Below, one piece after another: positions 37,928-47,453 of a DNA stretch of 56,471 nt (position 1 is its first letter; each line of letters opens with the position of its first letter). The notes under the pieces are model-generated. The model was not told where the DNA came from. It searched no databases and worked only from the letters and a program-made list of their open reading frames with translations. The position numbers and the translations under genes are program-made. Location: NCBI GenBank assembly GCA_030432435.1, contig JAUIGX010000002.1, positions 1 through 56,471 on the forward strand, given 5' to 3'. This DNA is from Alphaproteobacteria bacterium (GTDB lineage Bacteria > Pseudomonadota > Alphaproteobacteria > Rhodospirillales > Rhodospirillaceae).

Positions 37928-38919
37928 ATTTCGGCCTCGCTTTCGCTAAATCCGAGATCCTTGAAAGCGCCCGACATATGCTTCGGCAACGGTGCCGTGA
38001 TCGTCAGCGGCTTGCGGCCCGGTAAGTTCAAAGTGAGTTGGCGGGCGTGAAGGCACATCTGATCGGCGACATCCGCCAGCAGCCCCTCTTGCAAGTCAAT
38101 TTGCTGGTCGGGGTGATCGTGCTTCACCGTATACTTTTGATCCCCCACAATAGGCGTCTTTATAAGGGCGCAATGCGCGCGCAGTTGATGCGTCCGCCCG
38201 GTCTGCGGCATCAACTCAAGCCACGTCACCTTTTCACCGGCCGTTGACACTACGCGGTAGTCGGTGACGGCTTTTTTGCCCTTCTCCTCGTCCCACTCCA
38301 TCCGCTCGTGGCCCTCAGGACCCGACTTCGCAAGCGCCGCCGAGATTGTGCCGCCTGGATGTTCCGGGTATCCGATCACCAGCGCCCAATACATTTTCTC
38401 GACGTCATGGCCTTGAAACGCACGGCCAAGTTTAGCCGCGGAGGCAGCGCTTCGGGCGACGACCAACACGCCGGACGTGTCGCGGTCGAGCCGGTGCACC
38501 AAACGCGGCCTATCCTCGCTGCCAAATCGCAAACCATCCAGCAGGCCATCTACATGACGTGTGGTTTTAGTTCCGCCCTGGACGGCAAGTCCCGGCGGTT
38601 TGTTGAGAGCGATAAGGTCGTTGTCCTTGTAAATCACCATGCTCTGAATAAATGCGGCATCGTGATCGGATATCGGTGGTCGCCTCTCTGCCTTCGCACC
38701 TGACGAGGGTGGAGCGCCGAGGGGCGGTACCCGAACAATCTGGCCGGAGCGCATCCGTTGGTTGGATTTCGCGCGCGCTCCATCCACACGGATCTGCCCG
38801 GTCCGCAACAGCTTTTCCAAGCCGCCGTGGTTCAACTCGGGGAAATGACGTTTAAACCAGCGATCAAGCCGGATATCGGCTTCGTCGTCAGCCACGGAAA
38901 CACGTTGCACACCGCTCAT
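37924..38919 (-). CDS. rluC: 23S rRNA pseudouridine synthase, RluC family
   Basis: The 331-residue product has an N-terminal S4 RNA-binding domain (about 14-75) and a catalytic domain with the HRLDRDTSGVLVVA motif, whose second Asp is the nucleophile, and PQTGRTHQLRAHCA. The order fits RluC/RluD; assignment to RluC (positions 955, 2504 and 2580 in E. coli numbering) rather than RluD is tentative. Its ATG overlaps the rarA stop by 4 bases. Confidence 0.9.
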   Translation of the reverse strand: MSGVQRVSVADDEADIRLDRWFKRHFPELNHGGLEKLLRTGQIRVDGARAKSNQRMRSGQIVRVPPLGAPPSSGAKAERRPPISDHDAAFIQSMVIYKDNDLIALNKPPGLAVQGGTKTTRHVDGLLDGLRFGSEDRPRLVHRLDRDTSGVLVVARSAASAAKLGRAFQGHDVEKMYWALVIGYPEHPGGTISAALAKSGPEGHERMEWDEEKGKKAVTDYRVVSTAGEKVTWLELMPQTGRTHQLRAHCALIKTPIVGDQKYTVKHDHPDQQIDLQEGLLADVADQMCLHARQLTLNLPGRKPLTITAPLPKHMSGAFKDLGFSESEAEI

Positions 38920-40271
38920 AGATCCGCGTCACTTTCTTTTGCGCCGCTGTCTCCGGACTTTTCAGCCCGGAGTTTTTGCCAGTAGGCCAGCCGCTTGTTG
39001 ATTTCGCGCTCGAAGCCCCGCTGTGGGGGGCGATAGAATTGTTCTCGGCTCATCCCGTCCGGGAAATAGTTCTGACCGGAGAATGCGTCTTCTGCCGCGT
39101 GGTCATACGCATAATCCTTGCCGTAGCCTAGGTCTTTCATCAACCGGGTCGGCGCATTCAAAATATGCATGGGCGGAGCCAGAGAGCCGGTTTTACGGGC
39201 CGCGCCCTTGGCCTCGCTGAAAGCAGAGTAAATCGCGTTGGATTTGGGGGCCGTGCCCAAATAGACGACCAGCATAGCAATGGCCAGATCACCCTCGGGC
39301 GAACCCAAACGGTCATAGGTCTCCCAGGTGCTAATCGCTACCTGCAGCGCCTGCGGGTCGGCCAGGCCGATATCCTCGGCAGCAAAGCGCGTCAACCGGC
39401 GCAGGATGTAAATGGGATCCTCGCCACCATCAAGCATTCGGCTGACCCAATACAGAGCCGCGTCGGGATCAGAACCCCGCAGGGACTTGTGAACCGCACT
39501 GATGAGATTGTAGTGACCCTCCCGGTCCTTGTCGTAAACCGGGGCCCGGCGCTGCACCACTTTCGCCAAGCCCGCAGCATCAAGGGGCACCTTGGGCGGC
39601 GGCGATAGCCCAAGCAGGTCTTCGGCCAGAGTCAGCCCGAACCGGCCGTCCCCATCCGCCATCGCGCGAAGTGCCGCCCGCGCATCATCCGTCAGGGGCA
39701 GCGCGTTGCCGGCGTTCTCCTCCGCCCTCTTCAAAAGCGTTTCTAGCCCACCATCGTCCAGCCTGCGGAGAACAAGCACCTGACAGCGCGATAGGAGCGC
39801 AGCATTGAGCTCAAACGAGGGGTTTTCGGTGGTCGCCCCGACGAGGGTGACCGTGCCGTCCTCGACAAACGGAAGAAAGCCGTCCTGCTGGGAGCGGTTG
39901 AAACGATGGATTTCATCGACAAACAGAAGAGTGCCCTGCCCCGTTCGCCGGCGTTTTGCCGCCGCGTCGAAAATCTTCCGAAGGTCCGCCACGCCGGAAA
40001 ACACCGCGGAAATCGGCTGAAAGAACAAGTCCGTCCCTTTGGCCAGCAAACGGGCAATTGTGGTTTTTCCGCATCCCGGCGGTCCCCACAGCACCATCGA
40101 ACTTAGGCGCTTCGAGGCCAACATGCGCCCCAACGGACCGTCTTCAGCCAGCAAATGATCCTGCCCGACAACCTCCGTCAGGTCGCGAGGCCGGAGAATA
40201 TCCGCAAGTGGCTGTCCAACCTTCGGGCCGGATTCCTGGACAGGCTCAGAGTCCTCGAAAAGATCGCTCAC
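38916..40271 (-). CDS. rarA: Replication-associated recombination AAA ATPase RarA/MgsA
   Basis: The 451-residue product has Walker A GPPGCGKTTIARLLA (about 64-78), Walker B LLFVDEIHRFNRSQQD and sensor GATTENPSFELN. The C-terminal tetramerisation domain contains MLDGGEDPIYILRRL and DLGYGKDYAYDH. It acts at stalled replication forks. The start is GTG and overlaps the degP stop (GTGA, 40268-40271). The gene overlaps rluC at its other end. Confidence 0.96.
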   Translation of the reverse strand: MSDLFEDSEPVQESGPKVGQPLADILRPRDLTEVVGQDHLLAEDGPLGRMLASKRLSSMVLWGPPGCGKTTIARLLAKGTDLFFQPISAVFSGVADLRKIFDAAAKRRRTGQGTLLFVDEIHRFNRSQQDGFLPFVEDGTVTLVGATTENPSFELNAALLSRCQVLVLRRLDDGGLETLLKRAEENAGNALPLTDDARAALRAMADGDGRFGLTLAEDLLGLSPPPKVPLDAAGLAKVVQRRAPVYDKDREGHYNLISAVHKSLRGSDPDAALYWVSRMLDGGEDPIYILRRLTRFAAEDIGLADPQALQVAISTWETYDRLGSPEGDLAIAMLVVYLGTAPKSNAIYSAFSEAKGAARKTGSLAPPMHILNAPTRLMKDLGYGKDYAYDHAAEDAFSGQNYFPDGMSREQFYRPPQRGFEREINKRLAYWQKLRAEKSGDSGAKESDADL

Positions 40272-41680
40272 CTGCCGACCTGAAGCTGAAGAGCTTGGCC
40301 GTTGCGATTAAGGGTCAGAGCCCAGGGAGCGGACTCCTCGGTTGCCAGGCGCAAAAGGTCGCCCACCGACTTCACGGATTCATCGTTTACTTCCCAGATG
40401 ATATCCCCCGGCCGGACAAATCGAGCGGCAATTGACCCCCGAACAACTTCGAGAACGATCACGCTGGGCTCGATATATTCGCGGCCCAATTCTTCGGCCA
40501 GGGCCGGATTGAGGTTGGCGACCTTGGCCCCGGAGAACGGCTGGCGGCCTTCAAGCTGGGTTTCCCGGCGCGCAGGAGTCTCCGGCGGCGCTTCAAGCGC
40601 TACATTAACAACGCGCTTTATCCCGTTCCGCAAAGTTCCCATTTTTGCTTTGCCGCCTACAGGTAACGTGGCAAGCTGATAGCGCAGTTCTTCGGTGTCT
40701 CCAACCGGACGCCCTTCGACATCTTGAATGACATCACCCACCGACAATCCAGCCCGTGCGGCGGGGCTTCCGGCCGCAACCCGGTCTACAATGACCCCCA
40801 TTGGCCGCGCCAGCCCGAGGCTCTTCGCCAAATCAGAGGTGATATTCTTGCCCGACGCCCCGAGCCAGGGTCGAACCGCGCGGCCATCCTTCAGAATGCT
40901 GGTCAGGACCGTACGCACCATGGTCGCGGGAATGGCAAAACCGATGCCGACGTTACCTCCGTCCTTGGAGTAAATGGCGGTATTGATACCGACCAAGCGG
41001 CCGTCTGAGGTAATAAGCGCACCGCCCGAATTCCCGGGGTTGATCGCCGCGTCGGTCTGAATAAACGAGCGATAGTCGGAAATTCCAACAGTTGTGCGCG
41101 CCAGAGCCGAGACAATGCCAGAAGTTACCGTCTGGCCGACACCAAAGGGATTGCCGATAGCAAGCACCATATCGCCCACCTCGACGCTCTCGGAATCTGA
41201 TAGGTCGAGAAACGGCAACGTCCCCTCGACGTCCTTCATACGCAAAACGGCCAAGTCCGAACGCTCGTCACTTCCTACCAACTCCGCCTCAAACTCCCGG
41301 CGGTCCGTGAGCACTACAGTGATTTCGTCAGCGTCGCCGACGACATGGTGGTTGGTAATGACGATCCCTTCGGATCTAACGATCACTCCGGAGCCGAGGG
41401 AGTTCTGTACTTGCTCGCGCGGCATGCCGAACAAACTGTTCACGTCATCGCCAAAAAAGCGGCGGAAAAAGGGGTCGTTAAACAGCGGCGTGTTTTGCGC
41501 CTGAACAACGCGGCGGGTATATATATTCACCACTGCCGGAGCAGATTTTTTTACGACAGGGGCGAAGGTTAGCGTTACTTGTTCACGCGATACAGGAACT
41601 ACTGCCTCAGCCGCTACGCCGGCTCCCACAGTCAAAAACCACGCCGATAAGACACAAACTAAACCAACACATCGAGTCAT
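40268..41680 (-). CDS. Do-like periplasmic serine protease (DegP/DegQ)
   Basis: The 470-residue product has a signal peptide (about 1-23), a trypsin-like domain with catalytic His112, Asp142 and Ser218 (NPGNSGG), and two PDZ domains (about 265-360 and 375-465). It degrades or refolds damaged envelope proteins. It heads a chain of four genes (protease, rarA, rluC, HAD) joined by 4-nt overlaps, an unusual mixture of functions for one transcript. The DegP/DegQ distinction cannot be made by eye. Confidence 0.94.
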   Translation of the reverse strand: MTRCVGLVCVLSAWFLTVGAGVAAEAVVPVSREQVTLTFAPVVKKSAPAVVNIYTRRVVQAQNTPLFNDPFFRRFFGDDVNSLFGMPREQVQNSLGSGVIVRSEGIVITNHHVVGDADEITVVLTDRREFEAELVGSDERSDLAVLRMKDVEGTLPFLDLSDSESVEVGDMVLAIGNPFGVGQTVTSGIVSALARTTVGISDYRSFIQTDAAINPGNSGGALITSDGRLVGINTAIYSKDGGNVGIGFAIPATMVRTVLTSILKDGRAVRPWLGASGKNITSDLAKSLGLARPMGVIVDRVAAGSPAARAGLSVGDVIQDVEGRPVGDTEELRYQLATLPVGGKAKMGTLRNGIKRVVNVALEAPPETPARRETQLEGRQPFSGAKVANLNPALAEELGREYIEPSVIVLEVVRGSIAARFVRPGDIIWEVNDESVKSVGDLLRLATEESAPWALTLNRNGQALQLQVGR

Positions 41681-41869
41681 AGCGCCGCCATCATATCGTT
41701 TACAAAAACAGGGGGAATTGGGCTTACTTGGCGACAGATGTGGCGCACCTTCGCCCGCAACGCAACCCCGTCCCCCGTGATAAGCGCGCTAAAAGCCGCC
41801 TTTTGTGCTTACGCAACCAGGCTTTGCGCCCCTAAAGCGCTTGTTTGACCATTCACACACGCGCCCCGG

Positions 41870-41910
41870 ATAGCAAAACGCCGCCCGCGGGAACTTCCGG
41901 GGCGGCGTAT
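41870..41910 (-). terminator. Terminator after rplQ
   Basis: On the minus strand ACGCCGCCC pairs with GGGCGGCGT (41908-41900 with 41886-41878), extended by an inner CGG/CCG, followed by TTTT (41877-41874). It lies about 40 bp after the rplQ stop and should end the ribosomal supercluster transcript. Confidence 0.8.
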
Positions 41911-41945
41911 CGGCTTAAAGCTAAACCTTAAGAGCGTGCAGCGAT

Positions 41946-42383
41946 TTAGAATGCTGCGGCTTGCTCGTCTTCGTCATTGACCACCTTCTCGGGCTTGGGA
42001 CCGGAGTCCAGACCCTTGGCGGCGACATCGCGGTCAACCAGTTCGATAACACCCATCGGCGCGGCGTCGCCATGGCGGAACCCAGCCTTCACGACGCGAG
42101 TGTATCCGCCGCTACGGTCTTTGTAACGCTCGGACAGGACGCTAAACAGCTTGGCGACTACTTTATCGTCGCGCAAAATCGCGATTGCCTGACGGCGGGC
42201 ATGCAGCGTTCCGCGCTTGCCCAAAGTGATGAGGCGCTCGGTGTACGGACGCAAGTCCTTCGCCTTGGGAAGCGTCGTTGTGATTTGCTCGTGCTTGAGC
42301 AAGGCATTGGCGAGGTTCGCCAGCAACGCCCGACGGTGAGCCTTAGTACGGTTGAACTTACGGCCACTCATTCCGTGACGCAT
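41946..42383 (-). CDS. rplQ: 50S ribosomal protein L17
   Basis: The 145-residue product starts [21 protein letters not shown], the L17 hallmark, and continues with [27 protein letters not shown]. The last 20 or so residues are an acidic/Ala-rich tail ([11 protein letters not shown]). It is the last gene of the alpha part of the ribosomal cluster, after rpoA, and precedes the terminator. Confidence 0.98.
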   Translation of the reverse strand: MRHGMSGRKFNRTKAHRRALLANLANALLKHEQITTTLPKAKDLRPYTERLITLGKRGTLHARRQAIAILRDDKVVAKLFSVLSERYKDRSGGYTRVVKAGFRHGDAAPMGVIELVDRDVAAKGLDSGPKPEKVVNDEDEQAAAF

Positions 42384-42498
42384 GACGCTTTCCCTTCTTC
42401 ACTTTGATCTCGCGCGCGAGACCGATTGTATAAACTCATGGCCGCACCGCAAAAATTCGGCAGGTACACATGAGGTGGGTCATCGCGACCCCCGAACT

Positions 42499-42516
42499 GC
42501 ACTCCTGAAGGAGTGC
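42499..42516 (-). other. Intercistronic hairpin between rpoA and rplQ
   Basis: GCACTCCT and AGGAGTGC form an 8-bp inverted repeat separated by two bases, directly after the rpoA stop (42524). No T-run follows, so it is not a simple terminator. It may protect rpoA mRNA ends or mark a processing site. Confidence 0.5.
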
Positions 42517-42523
42517 GGACGGT

Positions 42524-43540
42524 CTAGAACGGCTCTTCGAGCTTCTTGGCCAGCTCTTCAATATTCTCAGGCGGCCAATTGGTGATTTCCATGCCCAAGT
42601 GCAGACCCATCTGAGACAGCACTTCCTTGATTTCATTCAAGGACTTGCGGCCAAAGTTCGGCGTGCGGAGCATTTCAGCTTCGGTCTTTTGGACCAAATC
42701 ACCGATGTAGATGATGTTGTCGTTCTTCAGGCAATTCGCCGACCGCACACTGAGTTCGAGTTCATCGACCTTGCGCAGCAGGTTTTTGTTGAACGGCAGT
42801 TCTTCTTCAGCACGCTCGGCCGTGGCAGCCTGCGGCTCTTCGAAGTTAACGAACAGACGGAGTTGGTCTTGCAGAATGCGTGCGGCCAAGGCCACGGCAT
42901 CTTCAGGACGCACTGCGCCGTTGGTTTCTACGGTCATGGATAGCTTGTCGTAGTCAGTCTGCTGCCCAACGCGCGTGTTCTCGATCTTGTAGGACACACG
43001 GCGAACCGGCGAGAAGATGGAATCGACCGGAACCATGCCGATGGGATCGTCTTCTTTGCGGTTGAGATGAGCGGCGACGTAGCCTTTGCCGGTATCGACC
43101 TCAAACTCAACATGAAGATCAGCGCCTTCATCGAGATGGCAGATCACCAGATCCGGGTTCATGATTTCGATATCAGCCGGAGTTTGAATCTGACCGGCAG
43201 TCACCTCACCTGGACCCTTAGCAGTCAGGGTCATGCGCTTCGGCCCGTCACCATGCAGGTTTAGGGCAAGCTGCTTAATGTTAAGGATGAGGTCCGTCAC
43301 GTCCTCGCGAACGCCCGGAACGGAGGAGAATTCGTGCAACACACCGTCGATACGGATGGACGTTACGGCCGCGCCCTGCAGAGAGGACAACAGAATCCGC
43401 CGCAACGCATTGCCCAAAGTGACACCGAAACCACGCTCGAGCGGTTCGGCGACAATGGTCGCAATCCGGTTTTGGTCGTCGGCCGTCTCGATGTTGAGCT
43501 TCGACGGTTTAATCAGTTCTTGCCAATTTTTTTGTATCAC
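42524..43540 (-). CDS. rpoA: RNA polymerase alpha subunit
   Basis: The 338-residue product has the N-terminal dimerisation/assembly domain ([27 protein letters not shown] near 28) and the C-terminal DNA-binding domain (about 255-320, with [16 protein letters not shown] and [12 protein letters not shown]). The start is GTG. It lies between rpsK and rplQ as in the standard alpha operon, with a 122-bp spacer upstream that contains a hairpin. Confidence 0.98.
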   Translation of the reverse strand: MIQKNWQELIKPSKLNIETADDQNRIATIVAEPLERGFGVTLGNALRRILLSSLQGAAVTSIRIDGVLHEFSSVPGVREDVTDLILNIKQLALNLHGDGPKRMTLTAKGPGEVTAGQIQTPADIEIMNPDLVICHLDEGADLHVEFEVDTGKGYVAAHLNRKEDDPIGMVPVDSIFSPVRRVSYKIENTRVGQQTDYDKLSMTVETNGAVRPEDAVALAARILQDQLRLFVNFEEPQAATAERAEEELPFNKNLLRKVDELELSVRSANCLKNDNIIYIGDLVQKTEAEMLRTPNFGRKSLNEIKEVLSQMGLHLGMEITNWPPENIEELAKKLEEPF

Positions 43541-43621
43541 GGCTCAGTCCCACACGTTGGGTGTTGATCCCGATGCGGCTTGAAGGCCAGCCACGATGAC
43601 GTCGCCGCGGCCCAAACCATA

Positions 43622-43649
43622 CGTCTCCGGTGGGAAAGGCCCGGAGACG
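43622..43649 (-). other. Intercistronic hairpin between rpsK and rpoA
   Basis: CGTCTCCGG (43622-43630) and CCGGAGACG (43641-43649) form a perfect 9-bp GC-rich stem with a 10-base loop, 14 bp after the rpsK stop. On the transcribed strand no T-run follows. Possible roles are attenuation, processing or mRNA protection; none is proven. Confidence 0.55.
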
Positions 43650-43662
43650 AAAATTCAGTTAG

Positions 43663-44058
43663 CTAGACGCGCCGACGTTTCCGCGGGCGACATCCGTTAT
43701 GAGGAACAGGCGTCACGTCTTGAATCGACGTCACGGTGAAACCCACAGTCTGTAACGCACGGAGAGCGGACTCACGCCCCGTCCCCGGTCCCTTAACAAG
43801 CACGGACAGCACCTTCATTCCGTGTTCCATCGCTTTTTTACCGGCAGCCTCGGCAGCCATCTGGGCGGCGTAAGGCGTCGATTTGCGCGACCCCTTAAAA
43901 CCCTGGGAGCCGGCGGACGACCAGGCAATGGTATTGCCCTGCACGTCGGAAATCGTAACCATGGTGTTGTTGAACGTCGCGTTCACATGCGCAACACCTG
44001 AGCTGATGTTTTTACGCTCACGCTTACGAGTACGCGTTGCTTGTTCTGGCTTGGCCAT
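43663..44058 (-). CDS. rpsK: 30S ribosomal protein S11
   Basis: The 131-residue product has the S11 core: [42 protein letters not shown], and the end [12 protein letters not shown] that contacts 16S rRNA in the platform. Length and position (between rpsM and rpoA) are standard. Confidence 0.98.
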   Translation of the reverse strand: MAKPEQATRTRKRERKNISSGVAHVNATFNNTMVTISDVQGNTIAWSSAGSQGFKGSRKSTPYAAQMAAEAAGKKAMEHGMKVLSVLVKGPGTGRESALRALQTVGFTVTSIQDVTPVPHNGCRPRKRRRV

Positions 44059-44117
44059 TGTGTCGGTTCTCTTATCCCTGGAAGAGCTGGTTGCTGCCTA
44101 ACCGGCAGCCCCGAAGC

Positions 44118-44495
44118 CTACTTCGTTACTTTCTTCTTGCCTGCGATCGGCTTCGCCGGGCCCTTACGGGTCCGAGCATTGGTGTGCGTGCGCTGACCGT
44201 GAACGGGCAGCCCTTTGCGGTGACGCAGACCTTTATAGCAACCCAGATCCATCAAGCGCTTGATGTTCATTGCCACATCACGGCGCAGATCTCCCTCGAC
44301 CGTAAAATCGCGGTCAATGGTGTCACGGATCCGAATGATCTCGTCTTCGGTGAGTTGATTCACTCGCCGAGCATCGTCGATGCCGACAACGCTACAAATT
44401 TTACGGGCATTGGCGGGGCCAATTCCGAAAATATAGCTCAAGGCAATCGATACTCTTTTATTCGTCGGTAAGTTTACGCCAGCAATACGCGCCAA
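44118..44495 (-). CDS. rpsM: 30S ribosomal protein S13
   Basis: The 125-residue product reads [25 protein letters not shown] and [24 protein letters not shown], the S13 signatures. The start is TTG behind AAGGAG eight bases upstream. A consensus sigma-70 promoter lies upstream in the gap after adk, so the rpsM-rpsK-rpoA-rplQ part can be transcribed on its own. No rpmJ (L36) is seen between secY and rpsM. Confidence 0.98.
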   Translation of the reverse strand: MARIAGVNLPTNKRVSIALSYIFGIGPANARKICSVVGIDDARRVNQLTEDEIIRIRDTIDRDFTVEGDLRRDVAMNIKRLMDLGCYKGLRHRKGLPVHGQRTHTNARTRKGPAKPIAGKKKVTK

Positions 44496-44557
44496 AGCCC
44501 GTACTCCTTTATTTTTAAGTTGTTTGTGAGCGCCCTGCGCAATCCGAAAAGCGCGCC

Positions 44558-44585
44558 ATTATAGGCAGTTAGCTTTGGGTGTCAA
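44558..44585 (-). promoter_or_regulatory. Consensus sigma-70 promoter before rpsM
   Basis: On the minus strand TTGACA (44585-44580), 16 bases, then TATAAT (44563-44558): both hexamers match the consensus at all six positions. It lies in the 98-bp gap after adk, about 63 bp before the rpsM start, and should drive the alpha part of the cluster independently of the S10/spc transcript. Confidence 0.85.
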
Positions 44586-44593
44586 CACGCCCC

Positions 44594-45250
44594 TCAGCTT
44601 CCCAGAACCCTTTCTAAATCGGTAGTTACGGCGTCCATCGGCCGGTCCCCGTCGATCACTTCCAACAACCCTTTTTGCTTGTAAAAGGGCATCAGAGGTG
44701 CCGTCTGAGCATGGTAGGCCTTCAGGCGCGCCGTTACAGTCTCTTCGTTATCATCCGCACGGCGGGTAAATTCAACCCCACCGCACACATCGCACACCCC
44801 CGCTGTCTTGGGTTGCTTGAATTTATCGTGATAGCCTTCGCCGCATTTCGCACAGGTGAAGCGGCCGGTTATCCGTTCGATCAGCATGGAATCAGGCACC
44901 GCCACCTCGATGACCTTATCCAGAGCAATTCCTTTGCTCGCGAGCAATTCGTCCAAGGCTTCGGCCTGGGGAACCGTACGCGGGAACCCATCGAGAATGA
45001 AGCCATTCGCACAATCAGGCGCATCGATACGGTCCGCGATCATCGCGATGATGAGCTCATCAGACACCAGCTTTCCGGCGTCCATCACGGCCTTCGCCTG
45101 CTTCCCAACCTCGCTGCCCGCAGCAACCGCTGCCCGCAGCATATCACCGGTGGACAGCTGAACGATCCCGTAGCGGTCCTGCAACCGCTTAGCCTGCGTC
45201 CCCTTCCCGCCACCCGGCGGTCCCATCAATATGAGGCGTTTACCGGCCAT
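44594..45250 (-). CDS. adk: Adenylate kinase
   Basis: The 218-residue long-form enzyme converts ATP + AMP to 2 ADP. It has the P-loop [14 protein letters not shown] (10-23), the AMP site [13 protein letters not shown] and a LID with four Cys (CAKCGEGYH...CDVCGG), probably a zinc site as in Gram-positive and many alphaproteobacterial enzymes. It lies 6 bp after secY and before rpsM, the usual spot. Confidence 0.97.
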   Translation of the reverse strand: MAGKRLILMGPPGGGKGTQAKRLQDRYGIVQLSTGDMLRAAVAAGSEVGKQAKAVMDAGKLVSDELIIAMIADRIDAPDCANGFILDGFPRTVPQAEALDELLASKGIALDKVIEVAVPDSMLIERITGRFTCAKCGEGYHDKFKQPKTAGVCDVCGGVEFTRRADDNEETVTARLKAYHAQTAPLMPFYKQKGLLEVIDGDRPMDAVTTDLERVLGS

Positions 45251-45256
45251 TTGGTC

Positions 45257-46600
45257 CTACCGGCGTCCGCGAAGGCGTGATTTCTTAAGCAAGCCTTCGT
45301 ACTGGTGAGCAAGAAGATGCGCCTGAACCTGCTGCATCGTGTTGAGAGTAACATTCACGACGATCAAAAGGCTGGTACCGCCAAAATAGAACGGGAAGCT
45401 GAAAGCGGAAATGAGATATTCCGGGATCAAACACACAACCGTTAGATAGAGGCCACCAACCAAGGTCAGACGCGTCAGCACGTAATCGAGATAGTCGCCG
45501 GTGTTTTTACCAGGCCGAATGCCCGGCACAAAGCCGCCGTACTTGCGCAGATTGTCGGCCGTATCATGCGGATTAAACACAAGCGCCGTGTAAAAGAAGG
45601 CGAAAAATATAATCGCCGCCGTGTACAGCACCATATACAGGGGCTGACCCCGCCCCATCAGGGCTGCGATTGTCGCCAAAATGCCGTCACCGCCGCCTTG
45701 CTGAAATCCCGTGATCGTCAACGGGAGCAACAAGATCGAACTGGCAAAAATTGGTGGGATAACACCTGCAGTATTGATCTTCAGCGGAATATGCGAGTTC
45801 TCGCCGCCGAACACCTTATTGCCCTGTTGCCGTTTCGGGTATTGCACGAGAATGCGCCGCTGCGCCTGCTCGATAAATACAATGCCCGCTATCATTGCAA
45901 CGGCGCCCACAGCAAACAAAAACAGCACGAAAAAGGAGATCGCACCGGTTCTGCCAAGCTCAAGCATATTCACAAGACCGCCCGGTAACCCCGCGATAAT
46001 ACCGGAGAAAATCAGAAGGGATATACCCTGCCCGATGCCGCGTTCGCTGATCTGTTCACCTAACCACACAAGGAACATCGTGCCGCAAACCAGGGTGATA
46101 ACCGCCGTAAACACAAAGAACACGCCCGGGTTAGTGACCACTGAGGCCCCGTTCGACGCCGTTGCGGTTTGAAGACCGGTTGCGATACCAAGCGCCTGCA
46201 AGGTCCCGATCATCAGGGTCAAGTAACGGGTGTACTGGTTCATTTTCATGCGACCAGACACGCCCTCTTTCTTCAGCTGCTCAAGGGCCGGGTTTACCGC
46301 CGCCAGAAGCTGCAAGATGATCGAAGCCGAGATGTAGGGCATAATGTTGAGCGCGAAAATGCTCATGCGGCTAAGAGCGCCGCCTGCAAAAACGTCAAAC
46401 AGGCCCAAAACGCCGCCGCTTTGAGCCGACATGATATCGGCCATCGCAACGGGGTCGATGCCCGGAAGCGTTATAAATGTACCCGCGCGGAAAATAATAA
46501 GAGCGCCCAGCGAAAACCAAATCCGGCGTTTCAATTCTGTCGCTTTCGCGAACACGCCAAGGTTTACGTTGGCAGCCAGTTGGTCAGCGGCTGAGGCCAT
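45257..46600 (-). CDS. secY: Protein translocase subunit SecY
   Basis: The 447-residue membrane protein has ten hydrophobic helices and SecY landmarks: ITLPGIDP in the plug region, NIMPYISASIILQLL in helix 2, the PKRQQGNKVFGGENSHIPLKIN cytoplasmic loop, GGFVPGIRPGKNTGDYLDYVLTRLT and a basic C-terminus. It forms the protein-conducting channel of the inner membrane. It is in the spc part, after rplO and before adk. Confidence 0.98.
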   Translation of the reverse strand: MASAADQLAANVNLGVFAKATELKRRIWFSLGALIIFRAGTFITLPGIDPVAMADIMSAQSGGVLGLFDVFAGGALSRMSIFALNIMPYISASIILQLLAAVNPALEQLKKEGVSGRMKMNQYTRYLTLMIGTLQALGIATGLQTATASNGASVVTNPGVFFVFTAVITLVCGTMFLVWLGEQISERGIGQGISLLIFSGIIAGLPGGLVNMLELGRTGAISFFVLFLFAVGAVAMIAGIVFIEQAQRRILVQYPKRQQGNKVFGGENSHIPLKINTAGVIPPIFASSILLLPLTITGFQQGGGDGILATIAALMGRGQPLYMVLYTAAIIFFAFFYTALVFNPHDTADNLRKYGGFVPGIRPGKNTGDYLDYVLTRLTLVGGLYLTVVCLIPEYLISAFSFPFYFGGTSLLIVVNVTLNTMQQVQAHLLAHQYEGLLKKSRLRGRR

Positions 46601-46635
46601 AATTTACTCCGGTCACGACGCCGAGGCGCCAGACA

Positions 46636-47172
46636 TTATTCTGATTTCTCAGACTTAGCTTTTGCTTCAGCCTTGGCTTTCTTGCCCCGAGGCTTTGCCG
46701 CGGCAGGCTCCTTAGGAGCCTTCACTGAAACAGATCCGCCAGCCTTCTCAACTGCCGCCAAAGCGGCTTTCGAAGCGTGCTCGGCCACAATCGTCAGCTT
46801 TGCCTTGAGTTCACCGTCCGCGAGAAGCCGCAGGCCATCGTAGGCGCGGCGTACAACACCCGCTTCAACCAAAACATCAATTGTCACATCTTTGCTGGGA
46901 TCAATACGCCCCGCATCGACCGCAGCCTGCAAGCGGCCCACGTTCACAGGCACAAACTTACGGCGCGCAATTGGATTAAAACCGCGCTTCGGCAGCCGGC
47001 GATACAGCGGCATCTGGCCGCCTTCAAAGCCCTTAATGGCCACACCGGAGCGGGCTTTCTGGCCTTTTACGCCTCGGCCGGACGTCTTGCCCAGCCCCGA
47101 ACCAATACCGCGACCCAGTTCTTTGCGACGATGTGTGGCGCCAGGAAGAGCGCGCAATTCGTTAAGTTTCAT
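46636..47172 (-). CDS. rplO: 50S ribosomal protein L15 with C-terminal extension
   Basis: The 178-residue product starts [34 protein letters not shown], typical of L15, followed by [20 protein letters not shown]. The family usually ends near residue 145-150. Here a tail of about 25 residues rich in Lys, Ala and Glu follows ([19 protein letters not shown]). The tail is probably disordered and RNA-contacting. Confidence 0.97.
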   Translation of the reverse strand: MKLNELRALPGATHRRKELGRGIGSGLGKTSGRGVKGQKARSGVAIKGFEGGQMPLYRRLPKRGFNPIARRKFVPVNVGRLQAAVDAGRIDPSKDVTIDVLVEAGVVRRAYDGLRLLADGELKAKLTIVAEHASKAALAAVEKAGGSVSVKAPKEPAAAKPRGKKAKAEAKAKSEKSE

Positions 47173-47217
47173 CTTTCTCGTCCTTTGCGGTAGCCGGAAG
47201 CCCTACCTTGCCGCGGG

Positions 47218-47234
47218 GCGCCTCGACGAGGCGC
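47218..47234 (-). other. Intercistronic hairpin between rpmD and rplO
   Basis: GCGCCTC (47218-47224) pairs with GAGGCGC (47228-47234) over a 3-base loop, 21 bp after the rpmD stop. No T-run. It may be a processing or stability element in the spc transcript. Confidence 0.45.
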
Positions 47235-47255
47235 GATCCCGAAATAGGTATCGTT

Positions 47256-47450
47256 TTAGGCTTCGTCCACACGTACCAAGTGTTTTACCTTATTAATCAT
47301 GCCCCGAACTGCGGGGGTGTCTTCCAGTGTTCTGGTCCGATTAATCTTGTTCAGACCGAGCCCCACAAGAGTCTGCTGCTGCCGGGACTGACGTCCCGCG
47401 CCGCTATGAATCTGGGTCACCGTAACCGTTTTTTTGCTGGCCGCGTTCAT
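47256..47450 (-). CDS. rpmD: 50S ribosomal protein L30
   Basis: The 64-residue product contains [53 protein letters not shown], a complete bacterial L30. It sits between rpsE (stop 3 bp before its ATG) and rplO. Confidence 0.97.
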   Translation of the reverse strand: MNAASKKTVTVTQIHSGAGRQSRQQQTLVGLGLNKINRTRTLEDTPAVRGMINKVKHLVRVDEA

Positions 47451-47453
47451 GAA

